Part shown: in pieces, positions 63,248 to 64,000 of the stretch
Numbering within the stretch: position 1 is the stretch's first letter
How the letters are laid out: each line of letters begins with the position of its first letter
Source: Plesiomonas sp051652165
GTDB lineage: Bacteria; Pseudomonadota; Gammaproteobacteria; Enterobacterales; CAMTGL01
Length of the DNA: 64,000 nt
Assembly (NCBI RefSeq): GCF_051652165.1
Contig: NZ_JBOFTR010000017.1
Coordinates: forward strand, 62,001-126,000
Reading direction: 5' to 3'
Position numbers and translations under genes: made by a program
The notes under the pieces: generated by a model
The model's input: only the letters and a program-made list of their open reading frames with translations
What the model was told of the DNA's origin: nothing
The model's database searches: none

Positions 63248-64000
63248 TTACAACCAGCCTTTACGTTTAAAGTAGAGGTAAGGCGCTAAACCGGCCAGCA
63301 CCATTAAGATCAAGGCATACGGGTAACCCAAATCCCATTTTAGCTCAGGCATAAACTCAAAGTTCATACCGTAGCTTGATGCAACCAGTGTTGGCGGCAG
63401 GAAAATAACCGATACCACCGAGAAGATCTTAATAATTCGGTTTTGTTCGATATTGATAAAGCCCATCGCCGCATCCATCAAAAAGTTCACTTTCTGAAAC
63501 AGCGATTCATTATGCGGCTGCAAAGATTCAATATCGCGCAAGACTTCACGCGCTTGCTCAAGCTCTTGGGCCGGTAAGCGGGCCTTACGCACTAAAAAGC
63601 TCAGTGCCCGTTGAGTATCCATCAGACACAAACGCACTTTCCAACCCGCATCTTCCTGTTCGGCCAGTTTTGACAGTGCTTCGTCAAAATTCTCGCCCTG
63701 TTTTCCTTCCAAAATCACACGCCCAAGGGCTTCAAGTTCGCTGTAGATATTCTCTATCACATCAGCAAGTTGCTCTATTTTGGTTTCAAACAGATCTAAC
63801 AGCAGCTCGTAGGCATTTCCCTCTTGCAGATACTGCGTGCGGGCGCGCATACGGTAGAGCCGAAAGGCCGGCAGTTCACGCTCACGCAGGGTAAACAAGC
63901 GCCCTTCGCGAATGGTAAACGCAACCGTAGCATTGCTGGCGTAATCTTCGTTATCTTCGTAGTAGAAGAAGGAGTGAATATGCAGGCCATCTTCATCTTC
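63248..64000 (-). CDS. corA: magnesium/cobalt transporter CorA (5' end outside the window)
   Basis: The frame is open from the right edge to the stop at 63248 and encodes the last 250 residues or so of CorA: the end of the funnel domain (DGLHIHSFFYYEDNED, VAFTIREGRLFTLRERELPAFRLYRMRAR), the long stalk helix (ELLLDLFETKIEQLADVIENIYSELE ... NFLMDAAMGFINIEQNRIIKIFSVVSV) and two membrane helices with the YGMNFEFMPEL signature in the loop and a basic KRKGWL end. It takes up Mg2+ as a pentamer. Sequence is close to E. coli CorA. A start at TTG 63898 would be only an internal codon. Confidence 0.96.
   Translation of the reverse strand, partial: EDEDGLHIHSFFYYEDNEDYASNATVAFTIREGRLFTLRERELPAFRLYRMRARTQYLQEGNAYELLLDLFETKIEQLADVIENIYSELEALGRVILEGKQGENFDEALSKLAEQEDAGWKVRLCLMDTQRALSFLVRKARLPAQELEQAREVLRDIESLQPHNESLFQKVNFLMDAAMGFINIEQNRIIKIFSVVSVIFLPPTLVASSYGMNFEFMPELKWDLGYPYALILMVLAGLAPYLYFKRKGWL

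Overview
The window looks like a gammaproteobacterial chromosome close to or within the Enterobacterales. Most housekeeping proteins read as close relatives of the E. coli proteins (SpoT, RecG, TypA, GlnA, PfkA, TpiA, GlpX, CpxRA, CorA), and several short gene orders are shared with E. coli. Other traits are not E. coli-like: a pip gene between yihY and dtd, no trmH between spoT and recG, no grxC between yibN and secB, and two chitin-type LPMOs. From memory this fits a Plesiomonas-like organism; that is an inference, not a demonstrated identity.

Layout. 1-0.95 kb: the end of an unknown gene and a DUF2931 gene. 1.0-5.3 kb: a DMSO-reductase-type operon (dmsABCD plus a NapF-like ferredoxin gene) on the minus strand, in which each of the four dms genes carries its own lesion. 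5.5-12.3 kb: gmk-rpoZ-spoT-recG, then xanP behind a PurR box. 12.6-18.4 kb: a small unknown gene, yicH, and the minus-strand cluster yihY-pip-dtd-fabY. 18.7-22.5 kb: typA and, divergently, glnA with a sigma-54 promoter and two upstream NtrC-type sites. 22.8-27.6 kb: a DUF4124-like protein, pfkA, fieF, an isochorismatase-fold hydrolase and tpiA. 28.0 kb: tRNA-Pro(TGG). 28.7-32.1 kb: yibN, secB, gpsA, cysE, trmL. 32.3-35.0 kb: cpxRA divergent from a cpxP-like gene across a CpxR box. 35.3-42.8 kb: glpX, emrD, a COG2345-type regulator, fpr, a DUF805 protein, a GST, and asnA/asnC divergent.

42.8-55 kb is the most accessory-looking part: a membrane diguanylate cyclase, a 42-residue DUF1127-like ORF, an orphan 1307-residue SNF2 helicase, two tandem GbpA-like LPMOs, an EAL-domain gene split at an A9 run that forms a dnaX-type slippery site, and a 1.3 kb AT-rich gene-free stretch before a PotE-like antiporter. 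56.8-64 kb: aqpZ, a TPP riboswitch in front of thiD, gor followed by a hexamer repeat, pepT, a lone HvfC-like gene and the 3' part of corA.

I see no insertion sequence, prophage, CRISPR array or rRNA gene. The clearest unusual points are the decaying dms operon, the frameshifted EAL gene in a c-di-GMP/LPMO neighbourhood, and the NtrC/sigma-54 architecture upstream of a glnA that has no glnLG behind it.
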